Positions 1-9,185 of a stretch of 64,000 nt of DNA are shown one piece after another. The translations under genes were made by a program, and so were the position numbers. Positions within the stretch are counted from its first letter, which is position 1. Each line of letters opens with the position of its first letter. The notes under the pieces are model-generated. The model worked only from the letters and a program-made list of their open reading frames with translations, was not told where the DNA came from and ran no database searches. This stretch comes from Fundidesulfovibrio putealis DSM 16056 (lineage in GTDB: Bacteria > Desulfobacterota > Desulfovibrionia > Desulfovibrionales > Desulfovibrionaceae): positions 248,001 through 312,000 of the forward strand of contig NZ_AUBQ01000004.1 in assembly GCF_000429325.1 (NCBI RefSeq), read 5' to 3'.

Positions 1-730
1 TGGCCCCGCGCGAGTCGGGAGCGACATCGTAAATCACCAGCCCTCGAGCGCTGGCCTCGCGAAACTGGGTGTCCATGCCGACCACGGTGTCGAACATCTT
101 GCCCCCCAGCTTGTTCCTGAGCAGTTCCAGCACCCGGCGGCAGGCTCCTGCCCTGCGGTCGAACATGGTGGCCAGCGCCTTCCAGGCCACGGGCTTCGCG
201 AGCACCTTGTTCAAGAGCCGGATGGAGTCAAAGATCAGCCGCAGGCCGTGCAGCGCCAGAAAGTCCGTCTGGATGGGGATGATGAGCATGTCCGAGGCCA
301 CCATCGCGTTCACCAGCAGCACTCCCATGTTGGGCGGACAGTCCAGGATGACGTAGTCGTAGTCACCCGCCGCCTGCTCCAGAAGCTCCTTCAACAGCAC
401 GCCTTTGTTCTCGCGCGCCTTCAGGTCTATATCCAGCTCCGTCAGCCTGACGTTGCTGGCCACTACATCCATTTTGCCTTCAAGGGCCGGAAAGACGGCC
501 TGCTTCCAAAGCGACGCATCGTACGTGCCTTTCAGAAGCAGATCGTACGCGGAGACAGTCACATTCTCCGGAAAATATCCCAGATGCACCGAGGCGCATC
601 CATGGGGGTCCAGATCCATCAGCAACACGCGCTTGCCAAGTCTGGCCAGGGCCGCACCAAGCGAAAGCGCAGTGGTCGTCTTGCCCACGCCGCCCTTCTG
701 GTTGGCGATGGCCACAACTCTTACAGACAC
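1..730 (-). CDS. ParA/Soj-family partitioning ATPase (partial, C-terminus outside window)
   Basis: A P-loop ATPase of the ParA/MinD class, which forms ATP-dependent dimers on DNA and positions plasmids, chromosomes or protein arrays. The N-terminus carries the deviant Walker A NQKGGVGKTTTALSLG (residues 9-24) followed by MDLDPHG (residues 37-43). The last visible residues, GLVIYDVAPDSRGA, match the family's C-terminal region, so roughly the last 15-30 residues lie beyond the window. Start chosen as GTG at 730: a purine-rich GGGAGAGGA precedes it and an in-frame TAA lies a few codons upstream. It follows cheB, a HEAT-repeat gene and cheR on the same strand. That suggests a role in placing chemotaxis arrays rather than chromosomes, which is inference. 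Confidence 0.88.
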   Translation of the reverse strand, partial: MSVRVVAIANQKGGVGKTTTALSLGAALARLGKRVLLMDLDPHGCASVHLGYFPENVTVSAYDLLLKGTYDASLWKQAVFPALEGKMDVVASNVRLTELDIDLKARENKGVLLKELLEQAAGDYDYVILDCPPNMGVLLVNAMVASDMLIIPIQTDFLALHGLRLIFDSIRLLNKVLAKPVAWKALATMFDRRAGACRRVLELLRNKLGGKMFDTVVGMDTQFREASARGLVIYDVAPDSRGA

Positions 731-802
731 GTCCTCTCCCGTCTTTTAAGGCAACACGCAAGGAATCGCCAGTCGTCATATTCGGACAAAAAGGTGATTT
801 CT

Positions 803-1681
803 TTAACCTTCCTTGAGGTAGACGATGGCTCCCGGGTAGTGCTTGGGCTTGAACGCTCGGGAAATGTTGTGCAACGACTCGGAATGGCCGATCAGCATGA
901 ATCCGCCGGGCATAAGATTGTCGTAGAAGGAACCGATGACGTTCTTCTTCATCTCATCATCGAAGTAGATGATGACGTTGCGGCAGAAAACTATCTGTGA
1001 ACGGTCGACGCGTTTGAGCATCGCCTTGTCGCTCAAGTTTATCTGGCCGAAATTCACCAGACGTTTGACTTCCGGCTTCACCTTGAACTTGTCTTCCTCT
1101 TGAGTGAAGTACTTGGCGACGATTTCCTTGGGGGTGGTCCGCAGGGTGTAGTCGTTGTAGACGCCGCGCCGTGCCGAGGTCAGCACCGCTTCGGACAGGT
1201 CGTTGGCAGTGATCTTTATGTCCCAGGAGGCGATCTCGGATTTGAGAACCTCATGCAGGATGATGGCGATGGTGTAGGGTTCCTCGCCAGTGGAGCACCC
1301 GGCCGACCAGATGCGCAGTTTCCTGGCGCCCAGCTTGCGCTGCTTTTCTATCACCTCGCTCACCACGTTGTTCTGAAATACAGCCAGCTGAGGCGGGTTG
1401 CGATAGAAGCTGGTCTCGTTGGTGGTGACCACTTCGAAAAGGCGGTTCAACTCCAGGCGTTTGCTCGGGTCGTACTGAAGAAAGTGGTAGTACTCGGCAA
1501 AGCTCTTGAGGTTCAGCTCCTTGAGCCTGTTGGCCAGCCTGTTCTCCAGCAGGTACTTGCGGTTGTCCGCGATGTAAATGCCGGACTGCTGGTAGATGTA
1601 GTCCCGCAGTTGCACGAACTCGGAATCCGCGATTTTGAGTTCTTTGCGCAGGGATATGGTCTTTGAAAAAAGCGAGGACAT
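803..1681 (-). CDS. cheR: CheR chemotaxis protein methyltransferase
   Basis: SAM-dependent methyltransferase that methylates glutamates on methyl-accepting chemotaxis receptors in the cytoplasm. The 292-residue length is normal for CheR. It has the all-alpha N-terminal domain (to about residue 85), then the Rossmann domain with RIWSAGCSTGEEPYTIAI (SAM-binding motif I, near residue 125), and ends with IVFCRNVIIYFDDEMKK and GGFMLIGHSESL, both characteristic of CheR. ATG at 1681 lies directly after the upstream HEAT-repeat stop, with GGAGAGG as ribosome binding site inside that gene. Counterpart of the CheB esterase in the same operon. Confidence 0.96.
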   Translation of the reverse strand: MSSLFSKTISLRKELKIADSEFVQLRDYIYQQSGIYIADNRKYLLENRLANRLKELNLKSFAEYYHFLQYDPSKRLELNRLFEVVTTNETSFYRNPPQLAVFQNNVVSEVIEKQRKLGARKLRIWSAGCSTGEEPYTIAIILHEVLKSEIASWDIKITANDLSEAVLTSARRGVYNDYTLRTTPKEIVAKYFTQEEDKFKVKPEVKRLVNFGQINLSDKAMLKRVDRSQIVFCRNVIIYFDDEMKKNVIGSFYDNLMPGGFMLIGHSESLHNISRAFKPKHYPGAIVYLKEG

Positions 1682-3616
1682 TTAGTTATCCTCTCCGTGC
1701 TCTTCTTGAATTTTGGAAATGGCTGCTTCAGCCGCTTCCGCAAGCTCCTGATCCTCGGCATTGAGGATTTCCAGGAGCGCCCGGAAGGAGACTTTGCCGC
1801 CGATGTCGCCCATGGTCTCGATGACCTTCAAGGCGACGAGCTTGTTGGGGCTGTCCAATAGGCCCACCAGATCCGGGATGGCCTCTTTCGCGCTGCGCAT
1901 GGCCAAAGCTTCCATGGCGCGGATTTTGACCCAGTCGTCGGAATCGTTCAAAGCCTGGATGAGGTATTTCGTGCCTCCTCCGAGGGAGCAGTGCTGCCCG
2001 ATCTGTTCCACCACCGCCAGCCTGACCTCGCGGGATTCGTCGGACAGCCTCGATACCAGCAGATCCATGCCGTCCCCTCCTGGGGAGCACAGGGTTGCCA
2101 CGGCTTCCAGGGCGACTTTGCGGATGTCCGCAATCTCATCTTCAAGCGCGGCCTTGAGCACCTCGAGGTTGCCTTCGGGATCAATCTTGCCGAGCGCGTA
2201 GACGGCCATGAGCCGGTCCAGCGGCTCGCCGGACTGGGTCATGGCGCGGAAGCGGTCGTTCATGACGGAGTCGCCCAGGGCGATGCAGGCGTCCAGCGCA
2301 GCTTCCTTTACGTCGTCGTAAGGATGCTGGAGAAGTGCGAAGATGGCGTCCGCCGCCTTGCCCACCCGCATCTTCTGGCCCAGGAAGGCGAGCGCGCCCT
2401 TGATGACGGTGCCGTCGTCATGCCTGGACAGGACGTCCTGGAAAAAGTCGATGGATTCCGCCCCCCCGACTTTCAGGAGTGCGCGGGCGATTATTTCCCG
2501 CTGCACGTCCCTGTCGCAGTTCCAGAAGGCGTTCCGGAGTATCTCGGAGACCTCGCTCCCGCCGATGCGCGCCATTGCCTCCACGGCCACCATGGCCCGC
2601 GCGTGGTCGCCGACGGTCAGGGCGTTCTGCAGGGCGGGGTCGAGCCCCATGGCGCTCAGGGAATGAACGGCCAGCTCCAGGCGGTCCTGGTCGCGGTCCG
2701 GGTCCAGGGTGGCCGCCAGATTCAGGACGGCCTGGCTCGCATGCTCCACTCCCACGAAGGCCAGCCCGTGCATGGCTGCGTCCTGGATCTCGACGTCCTC
2801 GTCAGTCAGCGCGGCCAGCAGGTACTCGCCGAACTGCGCCCGCTGTTTCTCGGAGAGAAGGGCAAGGGATTTGCCGCCCAGGATGCGCACGACCGCCTTG
2901 CAGATCTTGTTGCGAAGCGCCGTGGGCGATTCGTCAAGGCGCTTGATGAGCATGGAAACGGCTTTGATGTTGCCGATTTCGCCCAGGGCGTCCACGATCA
3001 TGGAGGCCACCAGGTCTGTGGACTTGCCCAGGGCTCCCACCAGGGCGCTCACTGAGGATTCGTCGCGTATCTTGGCCAGGGACTCGATCACAGCGAACTG
3101 CACCCATTCGTCGTCGGCCAACGCCTGGTTGAGGCACGTGGCCGCCTCAGGCTTGCCAAGCGCCCCCAGGCTCACGGCGGCCTGATAGCGGACGTTTACC
3201 TCGGGGTCCTTGAGCAGGGCGTCGCACAAGGGGGCGACCGCCTGGAGCGTGTCGGTGGAGCCGAGAATGTCCGAGGCGAAAATGCGCATGTCCGGGTCCT
3301 GGTCGTGAAGAAGCGCAACCAGGGTGGAGAAGTCCTGGTGGCCCACCTCGCGCATGACGTCCATGGCGATGTTTCTGGCCGGGGGGTCGTCAGAGCGCAG
3401 GAGCGGCGCGACGGCACGCACCACGGAGGCTCCGCCTATCTGGCGCAGGGCTCGGTCGGCAGCCTCCTGGACTCCGAGGTTCTGGCTCTGCACCAGCCTT
3501 GCCAGGAGCGGCACGGCTTCCTCGACCCTGGCAGCCCCGGCGGCGAAAGCGGCTTCGCGTTCTAGTTCCACATCACCGGACTGAAGCTGGCTCAACAGTT
3601 CGTCGTGCTCACCCAT
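1682..3616 (-). CDS. HEAT-repeat protein of chemotaxis operon
   Basis: A 644-residue all-helical protein built almost entirely of HEAT/PBS-lyase-type repeats. Units of about 31 residues recur with the pattern L..aL.D....VR..A..aLg, for example DPEVNVRYQAAVSLGALG and DESREVRLAVVEQIGQ. No catalytic domain, signal peptide or membrane segment is seen, so a protein-binding scaffold is likely. It lies between cheB and cheR, and HEAT-repeat proteins in che operons may link receptors or adaptation enzymes (inference). An ATG at 3643 is possible, but ATG at 3616 has a good GGGGAG ribosome site and is preferred. Confidence 0.9.
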   Translation of the reverse strand: MGEHDELLSQLQSGDVELEREAAFAAGAARVEEAVPLLARLVQSQNLGVQEAADRALRQIGGASVVRAVAPLLRSDDPPARNIAMDVMREVGHQDFSTLVALLHDQDPDMRIFASDILGSTDTLQAVAPLCDALLKDPEVNVRYQAAVSLGALGKPEAATCLNQALADDEWVQFAVIESLAKIRDESSVSALVGALGKSTDLVASMIVDALGEIGNIKAVSMLIKRLDESPTALRNKICKAVVRILGGKSLALLSEKQRAQFGEYLLAALTDEDVEIQDAAMHGLAFVGVEHASQAVLNLAATLDPDRDQDRLELAVHSLSAMGLDPALQNALTVGDHARAMVAVEAMARIGGSEVSEILRNAFWNCDRDVQREIIARALLKVGGAESIDFFQDVLSRHDDGTVIKGALAFLGQKMRVGKAADAIFALLQHPYDDVKEAALDACIALGDSVMNDRFRAMTQSGEPLDRLMAVYALGKIDPEGNLEVLKAALEDEIADIRKVALEAVATLCSPGGDGMDLLVSRLSDESREVRLAVVEQIGQHCSLGGGTKYLIQALNDSDDWVKIRAMEALAMRSAKEAIPDLVGLLDSPNKLVALKVIETMGDIGGKVSFRALLEILNAEDQELAEAAEAAISKIQEEHGEDN

Positions 3617-3659
3617 AAGCTCCCCGGCTGCCGTCCAAACCATCTGGGCGGCCCGTTGA

Positions 3660-4739
3660 TCATTTGTACAAATTGGCCATGATGGCCTGCGCCATCTCTT
3701 CTATGTCCACTATCTCATCAGCCAGCCCTGCGTCCACGATTGCCTTGGGCATGCCGTACACGACGCAGGAGGCGTCCGACTGGGCCAGCGCCCGGCCCCC
3801 TTTCTGCTTGAGCACCTTGACGCCTTCCATGCCGTCGGAGCCCATGCCGGTCAGGATGACACCGAGAGCCCGCCTGCCCACTGCCTCGGCTGCGGAAGCC
3901 ACCAGCACGTTGGCCGAAGGCTTGTAGAGGGCCTCCACCGGATCCGTGGTGATTTCGATCTCCACGCGGCTTACTTTCTGGTGCAGCTTCAGGTGTTTGC
4001 CGCCAGGGGCGATGAACACGTGGCCGGGCATGAGCCGGTCGCCGGTTTCGGCCTCCTTGACGTTCACCTGGCAGACGCCGTCCAGGCGCTTGGCGAACGG
4101 CCCGGTGAACGCGGCGGGCATGTGCTGGGCGATGACGATGGCGGCGGGAAAATCCTTGGGAAGGCCGGAAAGGACCTTCTGGACGGCCGGGGGGCCGCCC
4201 GTGGAAACGCCGATTGCCACCAGATCGCGCACCAGGGAGCCGGAAGGCCGGACGATTTCCCGCCTGGCCTCGGTTTCTCCGGGTGGGCACGGGGAGGAAG
4301 ACGAAGGGATGCAGGGCTTGCGGGCAAGAATGGGAGGCCGGAATTTGCGCCGGGCGATCTGCTTCACCTTGGCCTGGAGATCCAGCTCGATCTTGACGAT
4401 GTCCAGCGACACCTTGGAGAGCTGCTTGGGGATGAAGTCAACCGCGCCCAGCTCCATGGCCTTGAGCGTGGCCTCCGCGCCTTCCACAGTGAGGGAGCTG
4501 ACCATGAGCACGGGCTTGGGCATCTCCATCATGATGTGCTTGAGGGCCGTCAGGCCGTCCATCCGCGGCATTTCGATGTCCAGGGTGATCACGTCTGGAT
4601 TATGCTTGCGGATGAGGTCAAGGCCTTCCTGGCCGTCTCTGGCCGTAGCCACGACCTTGATCTCAGGATCCTTCTCGAGCATGGACGAGAGCGCCTTGCG
4701 CATGAAGGCCGAATCATCAACGACAACAACACTGATCAC
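3660..4739 (-). CDS. cheB: CheB receptor methylesterase/glutamine deamidase
   Basis: Two-domain response regulator that removes methyl groups from chemoreceptors. Receiver domain at residues 1-120: VVVVDDSAFMRKAL (acidic pocket), phospho-acceptor in VITLDIEMPRMDG (about D55), VSSLT, and the lysine in DFIPKQ. A proline/serine-rich linker follows, then the esterase domain with VAIGVSTGGPPAVQ (catalytic Ser near 178), IAQHMPAAFTGPFA (His) and ILTGMGSDGMEG (Asp). All catalytic residues are present. GTG start at 4739. It is the first gene of the run cheB, HEAT, cheR, parA; 177 bases with no gene separate it from the tRNA-Pro. Confidence 0.97.
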   Translation of the reverse strand: MISVVVVDDSAFMRKALSSMLEKDPEIKVVATARDGQEGLDLIRKHNPDVITLDIEMPRMDGLTALKHIMMEMPKPVLMVSSLTVEGAEATLKAMELGAVDFIPKQLSKVSLDIVKIELDLQAKVKQIARRKFRPPILARKPCIPSSSSPCPPGETEARREIVRPSGSLVRDLVAIGVSTGGPPAVQKVLSGLPKDFPAAIVIAQHMPAAFTGPFAKRLDGVCQVNVKEAETGDRLMPGHVFIAPGGKHLKLHQKVSRVEIEITTDPVEALYKPSANVLVASAAEAVGRRALGVILTGMGSDGMEGVKVLKQKGGRALAQSDASCVVYGMPKAIVDAGLADEIVDIEEMAQAIMANLYK

Positions 4740-4874
4740 TATGGCGTCCTTTGGGTTTTGCGTGTCGGCCGGACAACCGACCAGATGAAGCTAGCAGCCT
4801 TACGTCTCGGGAACATGGCAGAACAGCATAAAATGTACTTGAAAAGACCTTCGCATGACAACAAAAATTCCTGC

Positions 4875-4903
4875 TTGCCAAACCCTCGTAAGTTGTCTAG
4901 AAG
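4875..4903 (+). promoter_or_regulatory. sigma-70-type promoter of tRNA-Pro
   Basis: TTGCCA (-35, 4875-4880), 17-base spacer, TAGAAG (-10, 4898-4903). The tRNA begins 14 bases after the -10, as expected. Confidence 0.6.
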
Positions 4904-4916
4904 CTCTTTCTCGCAT

Positions 4917-4994
4917 CGGGATGTAGCTCAGCATGGCTAGAGCGCTGCGTTCGGGACGCAGAGGCCGGAGGTTCGAATCCTCTCATCCCGACCA
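4917..4994 (+). tRNA. tRNA-Pro (anticodon CGG)
   Basis: Complete cloverleaf read by eye: acceptor CGGGATG pairs with CATCCCG, and the anticodon stem CTGCG/CGCAG encloses loop TTCGGGA with anticodon CGG. The T-arm GGAGG-TTCGAAT-CCTCT is present and CCA is genomically encoded. Decodes CCG. It is monocistronic, with its own promoter and terminator. Confidence 0.96.
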
Positions 4995-5001
4995 AGAACA
5001 A

Positions 5002-5040
5002 CGGGGGCTTACGACACAGTCGTAGGCCCCCGATTTTTTA
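5002..5040 (+). terminator. Intrinsic terminator of tRNA-Pro
   Basis: 14-bp stem (5002-5015 with 5019-5032, one G-T pair) with a 3-base loop, followed by a run of T at 5034-5039. Confidence 0.9.
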
Positions 5041-5151
5041 TTGCGGATAATGGTTTTGCCGCCGCTGCCCCCCCCCCCGATTTCCAGGGCCACGCGCTGC
5101 CGTACGCCCGGATGTATTTCCATATCACAGCCCTCGTGACCTGCCTGTACC

Positions 5152-5184
5152 GCAAAAAGCCCCCGCCAGTGATGGCAGGGGCTT
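5152..5184 (-). terminator. Intrinsic terminator of the rel/spoT operon
   Basis: Inverted repeat 5157-5184 (AAGCCCC-GCCA / TGGC-GGGGCTT with a GTGA-type loop). On the minus strand it continues into TTTTT, about 45 bases after the rel stop codon. Confidence 0.85.
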
Positions 5185-5229
5185 GGGTGAATCGTCGTCA
5201 GCTGCGATTGAGGCTAAATCCAAAGCGCC

Positions 5230-7416
5230 CTACCTCATTGTCTCGTCCACGTTGCGCTTCACCTCGATGACCTCGGGAAGCTTCTGCAGGTGGTCAATAG
5301 TGCGGTAGAGATGCCCGGAGTCTTTCACTTCGACCGTGAAAACGATCTCCGTGCGTCCGTCCACGCTGGAATTGAAGGTGCCGGAGTCGATGTTCACGCC
5401 ATCGTCGGAGAGAATTGCGGAGATCTTGGCCAGCACGCCTTTCTTGTTGCGGGCCAGAATGGCGATCTTGGCCGGATACGGTTTGTCCTCCTGCCCTTCC
5501 CAGGAGACTTGCAGCAGCCTTTCGGGCTCAAGGCTCGCGAGGTTCGGGCAGTCGTGGGTGTGCACGATCACGCCCCGGCCCCGGCTGATGTAGCCGATCA
5601 CCGGTTCGCCCGGCAGCGGCGTGCAGCAGCCCGCGAAGTTTACCAGCACGTTGTCCACGCCCTTGATGCGGATGGATTCCCCCACCTTGCCCTTGGCCGC
5701 TTCCGCCGCATGGGCGGCCTGGGCCGCCTGCGCCTCGGCGGTCTGGCCTTCGGTCTTGGCGGAAGCCTCCGGCTTGGGCAGGAAGGCGCGCAGCACGCGC
5801 CTCGGGGTCAGCTTGGAGTAGCCGATGGCCACCAGCAGTTCGTCCATGCCGGGGAAGTTGTACTCGGCCAGCACCGGGGCGAAGGCGTCCTCCTTGGTCA
5901 GGCGCGCCACGCTGAGCCCGTGTTTGCGGCCCTCCTTTTCCAGGAGTTCCTTGCCCAGGGCTATGGCCTCCTCGCGCTCCTGGGTCTTCACCCAGTGCTT
6001 GATGCGGGTGCGCGCCTTGGCGGTCTTGACGAACTTGAGCCAGTCCTTGCTGGGCTTGCGGTTCTTGTCGGTGATGATCTCCACGGCGTCGCCGTTTTTC
6101 AGCGGCGTGGAGAGCGGCACCAGCTTGCCGTTGACTTTGGCCCCGGTGCAGTGGCTGCCCACCTCCGTATGGATTGCGTAGGCGAAGTCCACGGGGGTGG
6201 CCCCCTCGGGCATCTCCTTCACGTCGCCCTTGGGGGTGAAGACGTACACCTCCTCCTGGAACAGATCGTAGCGTAGCGAGTGCATGAACTCCTTTGAGTC
6301 CGTGGCCTCGCGCTGCCAGTCCATGATCTGCCTAAGCCAGGTGAAGCGCTCGGCGTCGCGCGCGGCCATCTTCCCGGCCTTGCTGCGCTCCTTGTAGGCC
6401 CAGTGGGCGGCCACGCCGTACTCGGCCAGCTGGTTCATCTCCTCGGTGCGGATCTGTATCTCGATGCGCTCGCCGTCCGGGCCTATCACCGTGGTGTGCA
6501 GGCTCTGGTACATGTTGGCCTTGGGCATGGAGATGTAGTCCTTGAAGCGCCCGTGCACCGGCTTCCAGACCGAGTGCGCCAGGCCCAACACCGCATAGCA
6601 GTCCTTGAGGCTGCCCACGATGATGCGGAAGGCCACGATATCGTGCACCTCGTCCAGGGCCAGTCCCTGGGCCTTCATCTTGTTGTGCACGCTCCACAGG
6701 TGCTTCTTGCGCCCGAGCACCCTGCCCTTGATGCCATGCTCGTCCATGAGGTTCCGGATGATCTCAATGACCTTCTCGATGTAGGTCTCGTCCAGGACTT
6801 CATGCTCGTCCACGCCCTGGCGCAGCTGGTCGTAGATGTCCGGCTTCAGGTGCTTGAAGGACAGATCCTCAAGTTCCACTTTAAGTCTGTGCAGGCCCAG
6901 GCGGTTGGCCAGGGGCGCATAGATGTCCATGGTCTCCTGGCTGATGAGCTGGCGCTTCATGGGTTTCTGGAAGTCCATGGTGCGCATGTTGTGCAGCCTG
7001 TCCGCCAGTTTCACCAGGATGACCCGGATGTCCTCGGCCATGGCCAGCACCATCTTGCGGATGTTCTCGGCCTGGGCCTCCTCCTTGGACTCGAAGGACA
7101 TGAGGCTTATCTTGGTGACGCCATCCACGATGTCGGCCACTTCCTCGCTGAACTGCTCCTCGATCTCGTCGATGGTGGCGATGGTGTCTTCCACGGTGTC
7201 GTGGAGCAGTCCCGCCGCGATGCTGGGAGCGTCCAGGCGCATTTCCGCCAGGATGTTGGCAACCTCAAGGGGGTGCGAGAGATAGGGTTCGCCCGAAAGG
7301 CGCACCTGTCCGGCGTGCGCGGCCGCAGAATACACATAGGCCTTGGTGATGAGGTCCTGCCCGGCCTGGTCCATGTAGGGCGAGACCTTGTCCATGATTT
7401 CGTTGATGCGGATCAT
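5230..7416 (-). CDS. spoT: Bifunctional (p)ppGpp synthetase/hydrolase (Rel/SpoT)
   Basis: RSH enzyme that makes and degrades the stringent-response alarmone (p)ppGpp. The HD hydrolase domain is intact (AAAHAGQ, YLSHPLEVA, LLHDTVEDT with the HD pair near residue 72). The synthetase domain has RFKDYISMPKANMYQSLHTT; its RFKD is the RXKD form typical of bifunctional enzymes rather than the EXDD of monofunctional RelA. TGS (about 385-445) and a C-terminal ACT domain (LAILARNKKGVLAKISAIL-like) follow. 728 residues, the usual size. The start is ATG 7416, which overlaps the upstream lipoprotein stop by four bases (ATGA), implying translational coupling; a longer reading frame exists but lies inside the neighbour. 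Confidence 0.95.
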   Translation of the reverse strand: MIRINEIMDKVSPYMDQAGQDLITKAYVYSAAAHAGQVRLSGEPYLSHPLEVANILAEMRLDAPSIAAGLLHDTVEDTIATIDEIEEQFSEEVADIVDGVTKISLMSFESKEEAQAENIRKMVLAMAEDIRVILVKLADRLHNMRTMDFQKPMKRQLISQETMDIYAPLANRLGLHRLKVELEDLSFKHLKPDIYDQLRQGVDEHEVLDETYIEKVIEIIRNLMDEHGIKGRVLGRKKHLWSVHNKMKAQGLALDEVHDIVAFRIIVGSLKDCYAVLGLAHSVWKPVHGRFKDYISMPKANMYQSLHTTVIGPDGERIEIQIRTEEMNQLAEYGVAAHWAYKERSKAGKMAARDAERFTWLRQIMDWQREATDSKEFMHSLRYDLFQEEVYVFTPKGDVKEMPEGATPVDFAYAIHTEVGSHCTGAKVNGKLVPLSTPLKNGDAVEIITDKNRKPSKDWLKFVKTAKARTRIKHWVKTQEREEAIALGKELLEKEGRKHGLSVARLTKEDAFAPVLAEYNFPGMDELLVAIGYSKLTPRRVLRAFLPKPEASAKTEGQTAEAQAAQAAHAAEAAKGKVGESIRIKGVDNVLVNFAGCCTPLPGEPVIGYISRGRGVIVHTHDCPNLASLEPERLLQVSWEGQEDKPYPAKIAILARNKKGVLAKISAILSDDGVNIDSGTFNSSVDGRTEIVFTVEVKDSGHLYRTIDHLQKLPEVIEVKRNVDETMR

Positions 7417-9116
7417 TTGGCGTAGGTATTTCTTTGCTGGGACGCAGGAATCCACCAGCGGACGAAGTTCCAGGAAATTCCCGCCGGAGCCGGTTCCACG
7501 CCGTGGACGCGCTCCGTCAGGATGGGCAGTGCATAGGGGGTGTACAGGAAACAATACGGCTGGTCCTCGTGGAGGATTTCCTGAAACCGGTCATATATGG
7601 GCTTCCGGCCGGCCGGGTCCACGAGGTTTCGCCCCTGTTCCAGCAGCGCGTCGGCCTCTGGATTGGCGTAGCCCACGAAGTTGAGACCCGGCTTGGCTAT
7701 CTTTGAGGAGTGCCACACGTCGAAGGCGTCCGGGTCCTGCGGGATGGACCAGGCCAGCAGCACGGTCTCGTAGCGGCGCTGGTCCACGAACTCCTTGATG
7801 AACGTGGCCCACTCGATGGTGCGCACCTTCACCTGGATGCCGATGCGCGCCATCTGCGCCTGGATGATGGCGCAGGCCTTGATGCGTTGCTCGTTGCCCT
7901 GGTTGGTGATGATGGAGAATGCGAAGGGCTTGCCGTCCTTCATGAGCGGCCCTGTGGGCGTTTCGCGCTTCCACCCCAGCCGCGCCAGGAGCATCTGGGC
8001 CTTGCCCGGGTCGTACTCGTAGTCGGCGATATCGTGATTGTAGGCCCAGGAGTCCGGTTTATAATGGCCGATGGTCGGCACGCCCAGGCCCATCAGCGCT
8101 CCCTTGATGATCTCTTCCTTGCCTATGGCGTGGGCCAGGGCCTGTCGGACCGCCTTGTCCCTGAACAGGGGGTGCTCCAGGTTGTAGGCCATGTAGGCGT
8201 AGGACGAGGCCAGGTATTTGTACTTGCGGAAGTCCCGCTCCCACTGTTTGCCGCTGGTGAGGAACAGATACTGCGGCGGCGTCAGTCCGATGTAGTCCAG
8301 GTTTCCGGCCTTGAGCTCCATGAACTGGGTGGTCTGGTCCGGCACAATGCGGTAGACCACCTCGTCGATGTTGGGCCTGCCCTCGAAATAGTCCGGATTG
8401 GCCTCCAGGATGACCCGTTGGTTCTCCACCCACTGCTTCAGCTTGTACGGCCCGGCCCCCATGGGCTGGCGCGAGTACTTCGTGTTGGTCAGGTCCTCGT
8501 TCTCCAGGGCGTGCTTGGGCAGTATGTCCTGGGCCCAGGTGGACACGGCCCTGGCGAAGGGCTTCTCGTAGAACACCTCGAAGGTGTATTTCCCGGTCAG
8601 CCTGAATTCCTTGATGGCCATGAAGTCCCCGGCATAGGCCGTGGGCGTGTTGGGGTTCACCATGACCTTGTAGGTGAACTCCACGTCCTCGGCGGTGAGG
8701 GGCGTGCCGTCGAACCAGCGGATGTCTTCGCGCATCTTGAAGGTCAGGTGCCGTCCGCCGTCGAGTACCTGGAAGGATTCGGCGGCGTAGGGCTCGATGA
8801 CGATGTTCTTGTCGTAGCGCAAGGGCGATACGTAGATGAGCGAGGCCACCTCATGGGAGGCCGAGTCTGTGGACAACACTGAAATGAGGTTGGAGGGCTC
8901 GCCCAGCGTGGCCATGGTGATGCGCCCGCCCTGCTCCGGCTTCTCGTCTCCGGGCGCCGCACGGGCGGACGCGGCCGGGTCGCCCGTGAGCGATTCGCCG
9001 GACTTGGGAGAGTCGCATCCGGCCGCCAACAGGGCAAAAATACAGAACAAGACCGCTGGAAGTGTGAAATTCCGCCCAAGGCGGGAGAAATGCTTGCTTT
9101 GCTGTTGAAAATGCAT
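7413..9116 (-). CDS. Family-5 ABC solute-binding lipoprotein (oligopeptide/dipeptide-type)
   Basis: Periplasmic substrate-binding protein of the OppA/DppA class. Residues 1-33 form a lipoprotein signal with hydrophobic LPAVLFCIFALLAAGC; the lipobox LAAGC anchors it at the membrane. Family-5 hallmarks follow: AAESFQVLDGGRHLTFKMRE, WFDGTPLTAEDVEFTYKVM and VRQALAHAIGKEEI. No permease or ATPase gene is adjacent, so it is an orphan binding protein, and the ligand cannot be named. The stop overlaps the Rel/SpoT start, which is unusual company. ATG 9116 is chosen because it places the signal sequence correctly; no strong ribosome site is visible. Confidence 0.88.
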   Translation of the reverse strand: MHFQQQSKHFSRLGRNFTLPAVLFCIFALLAAGCDSPKSGESLTGDPAASARAAPGDEKPEQGGRITMATLGEPSNLISVLSTDSASHEVASLIYVSPLRYDKNIVIEPYAAESFQVLDGGRHLTFKMREDIRWFDGTPLTAEDVEFTYKVMVNPNTPTAYAGDFMAIKEFRLTGKYTFEVFYEKPFARAVSTWAQDILPKHALENEDLTNTKYSRQPMGAGPYKLKQWVENQRVILEANPDYFEGRPNIDEVVYRIVPDQTTQFMELKAGNLDYIGLTPPQYLFLTSGKQWERDFRKYKYLASSYAYMAYNLEHPLFRDKAVRQALAHAIGKEEIIKGALMGLGVPTIGHYKPDSWAYNHDIADYEYDPGKAQMLLARLGWKRETPTGPLMKDGKPFAFSIITNQGNEQRIKACAIIQAQMARIGIQVKVRTIEWATFIKEFVDQRRYETVLLAWSIPQDPDAFDVWHSSKIAKPGLNFVGYANPEADALLEQGRNLVDPAGRKPIYDRFQEILHEDQPYCFLYTPYALPILTERVHGVEPAPAGISWNFVRWWIPASQQRNTYAK

Positions 9117-9185
9117 AGAGTGTGTGGTTAGGCAATGGGTACAGGGTTTTTCACATTTTTGCGCTGCAACGGAGTATCGAGCGAC

